NCBI RefSeq assembly: GCF_016901135.1
Contig: NZ_JAFEVL010000010.1
Location: 434,001 to 498,000, forward strand
Reading direction: 5' to 3'
DNA: 64,000 nt
Source: Martinezella lusitana
Lineage (GTDB): Bacteria; Pseudomonadota; Alphaproteobacteria; Rhizobiales; Rhizobiaceae
The translations under genes and the position numbers were made by a program. This document shows positions 1 through 8,110 of the stretch, piece by piece (the stretch's first letter is position 1; each line of letters starts with the position of its first letter). Below the pieces are notes generated by a model, which ran no database searches, had not been told where the DNA came from, and saw only the letters and a program-made list of their open reading frames with translations.

Positions 1-668
1 TCGGAAAGGATGACGCCGCCGAGCGAGCGACCCTGGCCGTCGATATGCTTTGTGGCGGAATAGACGACGATATGGGCGCCAAGCTCCAGCGGCTTCTGGA
101 AGAGCGGCGTGGCGAAGACGTTATCGACCACGACCTTGGCGCCGATCTGGTTGGCGAGCTTGGCCACAGCAGTGATATCGACCACTTCCAGCGTCGGGTT
201 GGTCGGGCTTTCCAGGAAGAACACCTTGGTGCTCGGCTTGACGGCCTTTTCCCAGTTCTCGATGAACCGACCATCGACCAGCGTGCATTCGATGCCATAT
301 TTCGGCGCCAGCGTCTCGACGACCCAGCGGCAGGAGCCGAAGAGCGCGCGGGCGGCAACGATATGGTCGCCGGCCTTCAACTGGCAGAGAATGGCGGCGG
401 TGACGGCGGCCATGCCCGAGGCCGTGGCGCGGGCATCTTCGGCGCCTTCCAGCGCGCACATGCGCTTTTCGAACATGTCGTTGGTCGGGCTGCCATAGCG
501 GGCATAGATGAAGCCATCCGTCTCGCCCTTGAAGCGGGCTTCGGCCGCTTCCGAGGTATTATAGACGAAGCCCTGGGTCAGATAGATTGCTTCGGATGTT
601 TCGCCGAATTGCGAACGGAGCGTTCCGCTGTGAACGAGCTGGGTTGCGGGGCGCCAAGTCTTGCTCAT
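1..668 (-). CDS. metZ: O-succinylhomoserine sulfhydrylase (N-terminal part)
   Basis: Cys/Met-metabolism PLP enzyme that makes homocysteine from O-succinylhomoserine and sulfide in methionine synthesis. The window holds about the first 222 residues; the C-terminus lies beyond base 1. The protein begins MSKTWRPATQLVHSG and carries the family segments YARYGSPTN, ATASGMAAV and FLESPTNPTLEVVD. The PLP-lysine motif SATKHIDGQGR lies close to the window edge. ATG at 666-668 is the first in-frame start after the leader. The leader carries a SAM-II riboswitch, which fits a methionine pathway gene and supports metZ over other members of the family such as metB or metC. The aptamer and a terminator lie 20-115 bases upstream, so expression should fall when S-adenosylmethionine is plentiful. 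Confidence 0.9.
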   Translation of the reverse strand, partial: MSKTWRPATQLVHSGTLRSQFGETSEAIYLTQGFVYNTSEAAEARFKGETDGFIYARYGSPTNDMFEKRMCALEGAEDARATASGMAAVTAAILCQLKAGDHIVAARALFGSCRWVVETLAPKYGIECTLVDGRFIENWEKAVKPSTKVFFLESPTNPTLEVVDITAVAKLANQIGAKVVVDNVFATPLFQKPLELGAHIVVYSATKHIDGQGRSLGGVILS

Positions 669-685
669 GCCATCACCACTTTCAA

Positions 686-718
686 AACAAAAAAACCGGC
701 CGCAATTGCAGACCGGTT
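686..718 (-). terminator. Intrinsic terminator / expression platform of the SAM-II riboswitch
   Basis: On the minus strand AACCGG (718-713) pairs with CCGGTT (699-694), followed by a T run. The hairpin stands between aptamer and start codon. Its 5' arm overlaps CCGGTC, which can pair instead with the GACCGG strand of aptamer P2. This is a plausible terminator/antiterminator switch. Confidence 0.75.
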
Positions 719-722
719 TCAA

Positions 723-783
723 CCCGGTCTTTTTAGCCACTTATTTAACGTGGCTGCAAGCCGACCGGCCAAATCACCACGGG
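723..783 (-). promoter_or_regulatory. SAM-II riboswitch aptamer in metZ leader
   Basis: On the minus strand a P1 stem is formed by CGTGGT (781-776) and GCCACG (754-749). Its loop holds GATTT, GGCCGGTC and TTGCA. The 3' part TTAAATAAGTGGCTAAAAAG is followed by GACCGG (729-724), which pairs back to the loop GGCCGGTC (770-763) to make the pseudoknot P2. These conserved blocks and their order match the SAM-II (metA) class known from alphaproteobacteria. Its place just ahead of metZ supports the call. Confidence 0.92.
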
Positions 784-790
784 ATAAGTT

Positions 791-819
791 GCAATACTGC
801 CGTTGATCGCTTGCGTCAA
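791..819 (-). promoter_or_regulatory. Candidate sigma-70 type promoter of metZ
   Basis: On the minus strand TTGACG (819-814) is followed after 17 bases by TATTGC (796-791), a few bases ahead of the riboswitch. The -35 is good and the -10 is weak. Confidence 0.4.
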
Positions 820-961
820 TTCCCTGAGTTTGGTTTTGTCTGCGACAAATTACTGTGCCGGGCGCCAGCAAGCTGCCAAAGGGTCATGGTAACACTTGGA
901 ATTTGCACATCACCCTTCAGATCGCGCTATGATTTGCAGGGTTATGCGCTAGGGAAGAGGC

Positions 962-2056
962 ATGATGGCTCGCAATACTGGAATTCTAGCCGATCGCGCC
1001 ATTGCGGCGCTTTTCGACGCGGGGCGGCTGACGAGCGAAAGAGAACTGGACGTCGATCAGATCCAGCCGGCGAGCCTTGACCTGAGACTCGGCTCCCATG
1101 CTTTCCGTGTCCGCGCCAGCTTCATGCCCGGTCCTTCGCATCTCGTTGCCGACAAGCTCGACTGGCTCAAGTTGCATGTCGTCGATCTTTCCGAAGGTGC
1201 CGTGCTCGAAACCGGCTGTGTCTATATCGTGCCGCTGATGGAGCGGCTGGACCTGCCGGAAGACATGTCGGCGTCCGCCAATCCGAAGAGCTCGACCGGC
1301 CGCCTCGACATCTTCACCCGCGTCATCACCGACCGGGCGCAGGAGTTCGACAAGATCCCGGCCGGCTATTCCGGCCCGCTCTATCTGGAAATCAGCCCGC
1401 GCACCTTCCCGATCGTCGTGCGCCGCGGCTCGCGCCTGTCGCAGATCCGCTTCCGCGTCGGCCAGGCGCTGCTCAGCGAGCCTGAATTGCTGGCGTTGCA
1501 CGAAACCGAAACGCTCGTCGCCAGCAAGAAGCCGAATATCACCGGTGGCGGCATCGCATTGTCGATCGATCTTGCCGGCGACAAGGAAGGCCTGATCGGC
1601 TATCGCGGCAAGCATCACACGGCCGTTGTCGATGTCGACAAGAAGGCGCAGCACGATATCTTCGATTTTTGGGAGCCGCTCCATAGCCGCGGCCGCACCG
1701 AACTGATCCTTGATCCGGATGAGTTCTATATTCTCGTCTCTCGCGAGGCCGTGCATGTGCCGCCGCATTATGCCGCCGAGATGACGCCCTTCGATCCGCT
1801 GGTCGGCGAATTCCGCGTCCACTATGCCGGCTTCTTCGATCCGGGCTTCGGTCATGCGCCGGCCGGCGGCCGCGGCAGCCGCGCCGTGCTCGAAGTGCGC
1901 AGCCACGAGGTGCCCTTCATCCTCGAGGACGGCCAGATCGTCGGGCGCCTGATCTATGAACACATGCTGGAACAGCCGAGCAGCCTCTACGGCTCCGGCC
2001 TCGGCTCGAACTATCAGGCGCAAGGCCTGAAGCTGTCGAAGCACTTCCGGCTTTGA
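962..2056 (+). CDS. dcd: dCTP deaminase, long two-domain form
   Basis: Converts dCTP to dUTP for thymidylate synthesis. The protein is 364 residues, about twice the usual 190, and matches the alphaproteobacterial DCD family of extended proteins. The N-terminal half has SSTGR at 110-114 and YLEIS at 141-145 (the usual place of the catalytic Glu), then GSRLSQIRF. The C-terminal half repeats dUTPase-like features: AGFFDPGFG, AVLEVRSHEVPF and GQIVGRL. This suggests two fused copies of the fold. ATG 962 (or 965) follows a purine-rich GGGAAGAGG ribosome site. The gene is monocistronic, divergent from metZ, with tRNA-Gly downstream. Confidence 0.88.
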   Translation: MMARNTGILADRAIAALFDAGRLTSERELDVDQIQPASLDLRLGSHAFRVRASFMPGPSHLVADKLDWLKLHVVDLSEGAVLETGCVYIVPLMERLDLPEDMSASANPKSSTGRLDIFTRVITDRAQEFDKIPAGYSGPLYLEISPRTFPIVVRRGSRLSQIRFRVGQALLSEPELLALHETETLVASKKPNITGGGIALSIDLAGDKEGLIGYRGKHHTAVVDVDKKAQHDIFDFWEPLHSRGRTELILDPDEFYILVSREAVHVPPHYAAEMTPFDPLVGEFRVHYAGFFDPGFGHAPAGGRGSRAVLEVRSHEVPFILEDGQIVGRLIYEHMLEQPSSLYGSGLGSNYQAQGLKLSKHFRL

Positions 2057-2073
2057 TCGCCTATCTACCGGCC

Positions 2074-2102
2074 TTGACAGAGGCCGCCAACTGTTGGACA
2101 TC
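2074..2102 (+). promoter_or_regulatory. Possible promoter of tRNA-Gly
   Basis: TTGACA at 2074-2079 lies 17 bases from a poor -10 (GACATC), shortly before the tRNA. The -35 is perfect but the -10 is weak. Confidence 0.25.
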
Positions 2103-2114
2103 TCACGGTGTCAG

Positions 2115-2188
2115 GCGGGTGTAGCTCAATGGTAGAGCAGCAGCTTCCCAAGCTGAATACGAGGGTTCGATTCCCTTCACCCGCTCCA
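2115..2188 (+). tRNA. tRNA-Gly (anticodon CCC)
   Basis: Full cloverleaf of 74 bases with encoded CCA. The acceptor stem is GCGGGTG/CACCCGC. The D stem is GCTC/GAGC, the anticodon loop is TTCCCAA with anticodon CCC, and the T loop is TTCGATT. Confidence 0.97.
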
Positions 2189-2228
2189 ACTTGCTTTCAT
2201 CGTCATCAATCTCGGGGAAGTGCTCAAC

Positions 2229-2606
2229 ATGATTGATCACATAACCATCGAAGTGAGCGATCTGCAGAAGAGCAAGTCGTTCTACGAAAGCGCCTTCGAA
2301 CCACTGGGTTATGGGCTGTCCTTCGGAAAAGAAGGCGTGTTCTGGGCGTTTGACGTCGGCGGCGGCAGCTTGTTTGAGATTCAGCACACGGGAAGCAAGC
2401 CGCCTTTGACGCGTTTGCACGTCGCATTCCATGTCGATAGCAAGGCTGAGGTCGATGCGTTTTATCACGCCGCTCTTGAAGCCGGTGCCAAGGACAATGG
2501 CGCTCCTGGTCCACGGCCGGAATATACAGAGAACTATTATGCCTGCTTCGTTCTCGATCCCGATGGCTACAATATCGAAGCGATGATCAATAAGCCTGTG
2601 ACGTGA
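2229..2606 (+). CDS. VOC family (glyoxalase/bleomycin resistance) protein
   Basis: Small metal-binding vicinal-oxygen-chelate fold protein of about 125 residues. It opens with MIDHITIEVSDLQKSKSFYE, the standard first beta-alpha unit, and ends with FVLDPDGYNIEAM, which places the usual metal-ligand Glu near the C-terminus. A second conserved stretch is LHVAFHVDSKAEVDAFY. ATG 2229 is preferred over GTG 2220 because GGGGAAG (2213-2219) is well placed for it and the family starts here. The substrate cannot be told; relatives include glyoxalases, dioxygenases and antibiotic-binding proteins. Confidence 0.82.
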   Translation: MIDHITIEVSDLQKSKSFYESAFEPLGYGLSFGKEGVFWAFDVGGGSLFEIQHTGSKPPLTRLHVAFHVDSKAEVDAFYHAALEAGAKDNGAPGPRPEYTENYYACFVLDPDGYNIEAMINKPVT

Positions 2607-2653
2607 GGCAGGCGGTTTCTGTCGCGCCGTAGTTCCGGCGTGTCTTCATCACG

Positions 2654-3556
2654 TCAAAAACGGCCTCTTGCTTTCAGCGCTTCCGTCAGCGCTTCGCCGA
2701 AGGTCGCAATCGGGCGGGCGAGGCGTCCGGCTGGCGGGCGATGCACCAGCCAGTTGACGACTTTCGGGCTGAAATCCGGCGGCTCGATGATCTCGACGGC
2801 ATCGCGCCAGCGGCTGTCTGCCAGTGCCGCCGGTGTCAGAACGCCGATGCCGAGACCGCGGGCGATAAGCGACATGCGCAAATCGGCGCTCATGGCTTCG
2901 ACCGCGACGTCGAAGGGCAGGCGTTCCGCTTCGAAGCGATGATGAATGAAGGCGCGGAAGCCGCAGCCGCTCTGGTTCATGATCCATGGAAAGCGGGAAA
3001 GCTCGTCAAGTTTCGGTGCCTTGGGAACTCCGAGCAACGGTGAGGCAACGAGAATGACGCTGTGGATCCCCAGGGCATCGCCGACGACATCGTCGGGCGG
3101 CTGAAGGCCTTCCGGCAGGCAGACGGTCGCCGCATCGAGCTGGCTATGCGCCACCTGTTCGATAAGCCGCGGCGACCAGTCCGCGACGACGCGCAGCGTC
3201 AGTTGCGGAAACTCGCCGCGCAGCCGGTCGAGCGGAGCGGATAGGGCCGCCTCTGAAAGATAGGGCATGATGCCGAGGCGGAATTCGCCGCCGATCGCCC
3301 CGCCAGGCGAAACGCCGGCCTTGAGGTCATCGAGCGAACGCAGGACCCGTCGCCCATGCTCATAGGCCTCGCGCCCGGCCGCCGTCGGCTTGAGCGGCTT
3401 GGATTGCCGGTCGAGCAGGGCAATGCCGAGACTGTCTTCCAGATTCTGTATCCGCCGGGTGATGCCCGGCTGCGTCAGATTGATGCGTGCAGAGGCGGCG
3501 ACGATTGACCCGGTTTCCACCACGGCGACGAAGGCTTCAAGATCATGAATGTTCAT
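2654..3556 (-). CDS. LysR family transcriptional regulator
   Basis: A 300-residue LysR protein. The N-terminal winged helix covers residues 1-60 (MNIHDLEAFVAVVETGS, then LTQPGITRRIQNLE) and the effector-binding domain follows from about residue 90. It is divergent from the MFS transporter gene at 3658 with a 101-bp spacer, so it most likely controls that transporter and itself. The spacer has an ATTGC-N8-GCAAT inverted repeat of the LysR type. The inducer is unknown. Confidence 0.9.
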   Translation of the reverse strand: MNIHDLEAFVAVVETGSIVAASARINLTQPGITRRIQNLEDSLGIALLDRQSKPLKPTAAGREAYEHGRRVLRSLDDLKAGVSPGGAIGGEFRLGIMPYLSEAALSAPLDRLRGEFPQLTLRVVADWSPRLIEQVAHSQLDAATVCLPEGLQPPDDVVGDALGIHSVILVASPLLGVPKAPKLDELSRFPWIMNQSGCGFRAFIHHRFEAERLPFDVAVEAMSADLRMSLIARGLGIGVLTPAALADSRWRDAVEIIEPPDFSPKVVNWLVHRPPAGRLARPIATFGEALTEALKARGRF

Positions 3557-3590
3557 GAGGAACTCGCATAATCATTATTTGCTCATTTCA

Positions 3591-3608
3591 ATTGCTGCAT
3601 TATGCAAT
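3591..3608. promoter_or_regulatory. Candidate LysR operator
   Basis: Inverted repeat ATTGC-N8-GCAAT in the AT-rich spacer between the divergent LysR and MFS genes. It resembles the T-N11-A type sites bound by LysR proteins. Confidence 0.4.
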
Positions 3609-3657
3609 AAAACGATAAACATGACTATCAATATTATCAGAAATTATTGGAGAGCTT

Positions 3658-4884
3658 ATGTCTCAGGTCCCGGAATGCATTGCGAGCGAGCCGGAGGACG
3701 AGGTGTCCGAGGCGGTCGCCGCTCCCCCGACATTGCTGTTTGCCATCGCCACCGGCGTCATCATCATCAATCTCTTCGCGCCGCAGACGCTGGTCGGTAT
3801 CATCGGCCCGTCACTCGGCTTTTCGGAAAGCGGTGCGGGTCTGGTGGCGATGGCCTCGTTGCTCGGCTATGCCGCCGGCCTGTTCTTCCTGGTGCCGCTG
3901 GCAGACCTGATGGAAAATCGCCAGCTGGTGCTGCGCATGCTCGTGTCAGCCTTGGTGATGGCGGTCGCTGCAGCTTTCGCACCGACAGGATGGAGCCTGC
4001 TGATCTTTCTCTTCCTATTGGGTGCGGCTTGCTCCGCGATCCAGATCCTCGTGCCGATCGCCGCAGCCATGGCGCCCCCGGAGCATCGCGGCCGAGTGAT
4101 CGGCAATGTCATGAGCGGCGTGATGGTCGGCATATTGGTTTCGCGCCCGCTCGCAAGCCTGGTCGCCGATTTCTGGGGCTGGCGGAGCTTTTATGCCATC
4201 AGTGCCGCAGCCCTTGCGCTTCTCGCGGCCGTGCTTGCCCTGCGCCTGCCGGAGCGGCGTCCTTTGACCAATACCAGCTATGGAGCCCTTATCGGCTCGC
4301 TCTTCCAGCTGCTGCGCGATGAGCCGGTGCTGCGGCTGCGCGCCTTTACCGCCGCTCTGATGATGGCGAGCTTCAGCCTGTTCTGGACCTCCGTTGCCCT
4401 GCGTCTCGCCCAACCGCCATTCGCGCTCGGTCAGTCCGGTATCGCGCTGTTTGCGCTGGTGGGAGCCGGCGGTGCCGCCGCCACCTCCGCCTTCGGCCGC
4501 ATGGGTGACAGGGGCTGGACACGGGTGGCGACACTGGTCTCGCACCTGATCCTGCTTGCCGCCATGGCACTCGCCGCCTGGGCGGGCGGGATACGCTCCG
4601 GCCACCCGCTAACCCTGCTGATCCTTCTCGGCGCCAGTGCAGTCATGCTCGATGTCGGCGTCACCGGCGATCAGACTTTGGGGCGCCGTGCCATCAATCT
4701 TCTGCGGCCCGAAGCCCGTGGACGCATCAATGGTCTCTTCGTGGGCATCTTCTTTCTTGGCGGCGCGCTGGGCTCGGCGCTTGCCGGCACGGCATGGGAT
4801 TTTGGTGGCTGGGTTGCCGTCTGTGCAGCGGCCGCAGGCTTTGGCGTGGTTGCCTTGATCACAGGCCTTGCGGCGCGTATGTGA
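3658..4884 (+). CDS. MFS transporter
   Basis: A 408-residue inner-membrane protein with about 12 hydrophobic segments starting near residue 26, after an acidic cytoplasmic N-terminus. The first half has the loop PLADLMENRQLV where MFS motif A is expected, in a degenerate form. RINGLFVGIFFLGGALGSALAG is typical of the helix 10-11 region. ATG 3658 has GGAGAG five bases upstream. It is controlled in all likelihood by the divergent LysR gene. The substrate is not predictable; the overall pattern is that of drug or sugar efflux carriers. Confidence 0.85.
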   Translation: MSQVPECIASEPEDEVSEAVAAPPTLLFAIATGVIIINLFAPQTLVGIIGPSLGFSESGAGLVAMASLLGYAAGLFFLVPLADLMENRQLVLRMLVSALVMAVAAAFAPTGWSLLIFLFLLGAACSAIQILVPIAAAMAPPEHRGRVIGNVMSGVMVGILVSRPLASLVADFWGWRSFYAISAAALALLAAVLALRLPERRPLTNTSYGALIGSLFQLLRDEPVLRLRAFTAALMMASFSLFWTSVALRLAQPPFALGQSGIALFALVGAGGAAATSAFGRMGDRGWTRVATLVSHLILLAAMALAAWAGGIRSGHPLTLLILLGASAVMLDVGVTGDQTLGRRAINLLRPEARGRINGLFVGIFFLGGALGSALAGTAWDFGGWVAVCAAAAGFGVVALITGLAARM

Positions 4885-5002
4885 AGGATGCAAGGAAACG
4901 GTAACACTTGCCGCCGCGCCTCCGCATCGCCATATGCTAGCTCATTCAGGTGGGTGCCAGACAAGCATGGCAAAAGGGGTGCCCCTTGAAAGGAGCGTCC
5001 TT

Positions 5003-5590
5003 ATGCCCGGCATTGCATGGTTCTACAGGTTGAAGGCGATCTTTGTGCGTGGCGTGCTCACGATAGCGCGCAGCACGAAAATTCCGCTGGGAACGACGAT
5101 CATCTGGAAGCGCGGCAGCGTTCGCATCGGTGAAGTGGTGCGTTTCCGCAAGGGCGTCGTCATCGATGCGCAAAAGGGCAGCATCGATATTGGCAATCAC
5201 GTTTCCTTCAACGAATATACAATTCTGTTGGGTAGTGGCGGGATTTCGATCGGCAACGACGTCCGGATCGCCGCCCATGCCATGGTCGTATCCTTCGATC
5301 ATAATTTCGATGATCTCACTCAGCCCATCCGCCTGCAGGGTCTCACGAGGAAGCCTATCGTCATCGAGGATGATGTCTGGATCGGCGCGGGAGCGAAGAT
5401 CCTGGGCGGCTCCCATATCGCTAAGGGATGCGTCATCGGCGCGAACGCCGTCGTTAAGGGAAAGACCGAGCCATACGGCATCTATGTCGGTGCGCCCGCC
5501 AGATTGCTGAAATGGCGCGGACAGAAAGATAGCCCCACTGCCGAAAATATCGAGCAGCTTCCTCCTTCGAAGAGATTGGCAAATCGATAG
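5003..5590 (+). CDS. Hexapeptide-repeat acyltransferase (maltose/galactoside O-acetyltransferase-like)
   Basis: Left-handed beta-helix acetyl-CoA transferase of 195 residues. Isoleucine-patch repeats such as SIDIGNHVSF, GISIGNDVRI, PIVIEDDVWIGAGA and GCVIGANAVV run through the middle. His100 in SFDHNF is the likely catalytic base. The C-terminus has the typical GIYVGAPARLLK. I chose ATG 5003 because AAAGGAG lies seven bases upstream; the frame is open back to 4868, but that would overlap the MFS gene. Such enzymes often acetylate surface sugars. No glycan genes adjoin it, so the acceptor is open. Confidence 0.85.
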   Translation: MPGIAWFYRLKAIFVRGVLTIARSTKIPLGTTIIWKRGSVRIGEVVRFRKGVVIDAQKGSIDIGNHVSFNEYTILLGSGGISIGNDVRIAAHAMVVSFDHNFDDLTQPIRLQGLTRKPIVIEDDVWIGAGAKILGGSHIAKGCVIGANAVVKGKTEPYGIYVGAPARLLKWRGQKDSPTAENIEQLPPSKRLANR

Positions 5591-5602
5591 GCATTCACGC
5601 GT

Positions 5603-5640
5603 CAAAACAGGCGGCATTCGTTGAGACGTGCCGCCTGCCG
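5603..5640. terminator. Bidirectional terminator between convergent genes
   Basis: A perfect 9-bp stem CAGGCGGCA (5608-5616) / TGCCGCCTG (5629-5637). On the minus strand it is followed by TTTT, so it should end chemoreceptor transcripts. On the plus strand the T tract is weaker. Confidence 0.65.
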
Positions 5641-5673
5641 TCTATTTGCTCATGATTTGCGATGGCGGCGTTC

Positions 5674-7683
5674 TCAGAATTCCGTCCAGTCCGCGTCCTT
5701 GCTTGTCGTTGCCGTTGGCTGATTGCCACTGAACGCGCTCAGCAATTTTTGACCGAGTGCGCGCGCCGGCGAAGGGGCCGGACGCGCCTTGGCGCCTTCG
5801 ACAGCCCGGACGAGGGGAGCGGGGACAGGTCGTGGCAGGGGTCGCACAGTGGGCCGCGGAGCATTGGTTGCGGCAGGTGCCGCACGCACATGCGCAGCCT
5901 CGCCGCCGCTCGTGCGGAATTGGCCGAGGAGTGCCGCCAGAGAGGCGGCTTCGGTCGCCAGGCCGTGACTCGCAGCCGTGCTCTCCTCCACCATGGCGGC
6001 ATTTTGCTGGGTGCCGTGATCCATGGCGTTGACGGCGGTATTGATCTCCTGCAGGCCGGCCGACTGCTCGCGCGAGGCTTCGGCGATCGCGTGCACATGC
6101 CGGTTGATTTCCTGTACGTCCGAGACGATGGCGTCGAGTGCCTTGCCGGTTTCGTTGACCAGGCCGACGCCGGTCCGGACATGCGTTTCGGACGCGGCGA
6201 TGAGCGTCTTGATCTCCTTGGCGGCATTGGCGGACCGCTGGGCAAGCTCCCGGACTTCCTGGGCAACGACGGCAAAGCCCTTGCCGGCGTCACCGGCGCG
6301 GGCGGCTTCGACGCCGGCATTCAGTGCCAAAAGGTTGGTCTGGAAGGCGATCTCGTCGATCACCCCGATGATGTTGCTGATCTCATCGGAGGATTTTTCG
6401 ATCTGCTGCATGGCTTCTACGGCATTGCGAATGACTTCGCCGGACCGCTCCGCTCCGGCGCGCGTATGGACGACGAGCTGGCTTGCTTCCTGCATACGCC
6501 TGGCGGCGTCCTTGACCGTCGTGGTGATCTGTTCCAGCGCGGCGGCGGTTTCCTCGACGGATGCCGCCTGTTGCTCCGTGCGCCTTGAAAGTTCGTCGGC
6601 GGCGCCGCGGACTTCGTTGGCACCGGCGTTGATGGCGCGGGCATTGGCGCCGACCGCCTGCATTGCCCCATTGAGCTTGAGGAGCGCGTTGTTGAAGTCC
6701 TGCCGCAATTGATCGAGATGCTCGACGAATTGGGTGTCGATGCGCGTCACAAGATCGCCTTCCGCAAGACGCTTCAAGCCATCGCCGACCGCTTGAACGG
6801 CCTGCTGCAGATGCGCTGCCTCGGCAGCCTGCCGAACCTCGCGTTGAGCGCGTTCGCTGTCGCTGAGCGTCCGGTCGGCTTCGGCCTGCGCCGCGAGCCG
6901 CGCGCGTTCGACCGCGTGGTCGCGGAACACGACGACGGCGGATGCCATTTGGCCGATCTCGTCGCGACGATCGCGGCCTTCGATCTCGCTTGCCGTATCG
7001 CCGCTGGCGAGCGTCGTCATGCGGTGATGCAGACGCATCAGCGGCGCTGCTATGCCTTTCTGCACGACATACATGCCGAAGATCAGGGCCAGAAGTGTCA
7101 CGGCGCCGAGAGCGCCGAGCGTATAATCGATGGCGCTGTTGACCTCCGCCGACAAGGCATCGCCGCCGCTGTTCATTCGGTTTACCAGCGCATCGCCATT
7201 GGCTTGCATCTGCGTCATGAGCTTGAGCAGTTTGTCGTTGACCACGGCCATGCTCGCTTCGGCGCCTTTGGCGTCGCCATTCTTGCGCTGCTCGATGGTC
7301 TTGTTCGCGAGCGCTTGCAATTCGTCCAGGCCGGCGAGGATCGCGTCGATCGGCTGCTTCTGGGCGGGGACGAGGCTCTCGGCATGCTTCAGCCTGTCCT
7401 TCGCCTCGCTGAAATAGCCGCTGCCCGCCGCCACGGCCTTGAATGCATCGCTGCCGGGATCGAAATTCAGCATCAGGCTTGCCTGCAGTACCCCGGCCAG
7501 TGCGGCGGAATTCGAGCGCGCGCCTTCAGTCGCTGCCACAGCTTCCTGATCGAGGAAGGCGCTGTAGGCTTGGTCCGCCTTGCGGGCCTCGCCAGCGATA
7601 TACAGCAGGCCGGCGAAGGAGATGATGCCGAGAAAAAGGATCACGGCGAGCATCTTGGTTTTGATTTTCAGGTTCCTGAACAT
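5674..7683 (-). CDS. Methyl-accepting chemotaxis protein
   Basis: Transmembrane chemoreceptor of 669 residues. The first membrane helix is at about 11-30, the periplasmic sensor at about 31-187, and the second helix at about 188-208. HAMP and linker helices follow, and the cytoplasmic signalling hairpin contains EIAFQTNLLALNAGVEAARA and GFAVVAQEVRELAQRSA, the family's most conserved tip. A Pro/Ala-rich tail of some 60 residues ends in DWTEF, an xWxxF pentapeptide of the kind that tethers CheR or CheB. Start MFRNLKIKTK (7683) is preferred over the longer frame because the extension (back to 7938) looks non-coding. The ligand is unknown. No che genes are nearby. Confidence 0.92.
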   Translation of the reverse strand: MFRNLKIKTKMLAVILFLGIISFAGLLYIAGEARKADQAYSAFLDQEAVAATEGARSNSAALAGVLQASLMLNFDPGSDAFKAVAAGSGYFSEAKDRLKHAESLVPAQKQPIDAILAGLDELQALANKTIEQRKNGDAKGAEASMAVVNDKLLKLMTQMQANGDALVNRMNSGGDALSAEVNSAIDYTLGALGAVTLLALIFGMYVVQKGIAAPLMRLHHRMTTLASGDTASEIEGRDRRDEIGQMASAVVVFRDHAVERARLAAQAEADRTLSDSERAQREVRQAAEAAHLQQAVQAVGDGLKRLAEGDLVTRIDTQFVEHLDQLRQDFNNALLKLNGAMQAVGANARAINAGANEVRGAADELSRRTEQQAASVEETAAALEQITTTVKDAARRMQEASQLVVHTRAGAERSGEVIRNAVEAMQQIEKSSDEISNIIGVIDEIAFQTNLLALNAGVEAARAGDAGKGFAVVAQEVRELAQRSANAAKEIKTLIAASETHVRTGVGLVNETGKALDAIVSDVQEINRHVHAIAEASREQSAGLQEINTAVNAMDHGTQQNAAMVEESTAASHGLATEAASLAALLGQFRTSGGEAAHVRAAPAATNAPRPTVRPLPRPVPAPLVRAVEGAKARPAPSPARALGQKLLSAFSGNQPTATTSKDADWTEF

Positions 7684-8110
7684 GGTGGTCCATCTGGGGT
7701 GCCGCGCCTTATCGAGGAGAATGCGCAAGGGTCCGTCCGTCTTGGAAAGACGGTGAGGATCGCGCCGCCTGATATTCGCGGATGAAGCCGAATTTGCGGG
7801 ATACCTTGCGAAGAAGGCTCGGACGACCTGCATCATGCGATCGGCTGCCGGGCCGACGTCGTCGATGCCGCGAGTACAATCAATAGAGTTTAATCGACCG
7901 CTAACGAGGATACCTGTGCGGCCGATTTCCCGTGTCAATTTTGCGCTTGTTCAAAATCTCGCAACCGGCCGGTGCGGCACGCGTCCGCCATTCATCTTGC
8001 GGACGCTGCCGCATCATTCCTTGGCGCGATATTCCCCCGGTGGCATGACTCTGCTACATCGGTTCGTGAATCAGGGATCGATACACACGACCGGAGGCTG
8101 GATCATCACC
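7684..8110. other. Divergent spacer between chemoreceptor and binding-protein genes
   Basis: 427 bases with reading frames open from both flanking genes, but neither extension looks like real protein. It must hold both promoters. I see no clear operator, RNA motif or repeat in it. Confidence 0.5.

Noticed and set aside
986..2101. Long minus-strand frame opposite dcd
   Set aside because: Arises from high-GC codon bias of the real gene; composition is low-information and no ribosome site or family pattern is seen.
5674..7938. Longer chemoreceptor starting at 7938
   Set aside because: The first 85 residues are Arg-rich with no signal or family pattern; MFRNLKIKTK followed by a membrane helix is the natural start.
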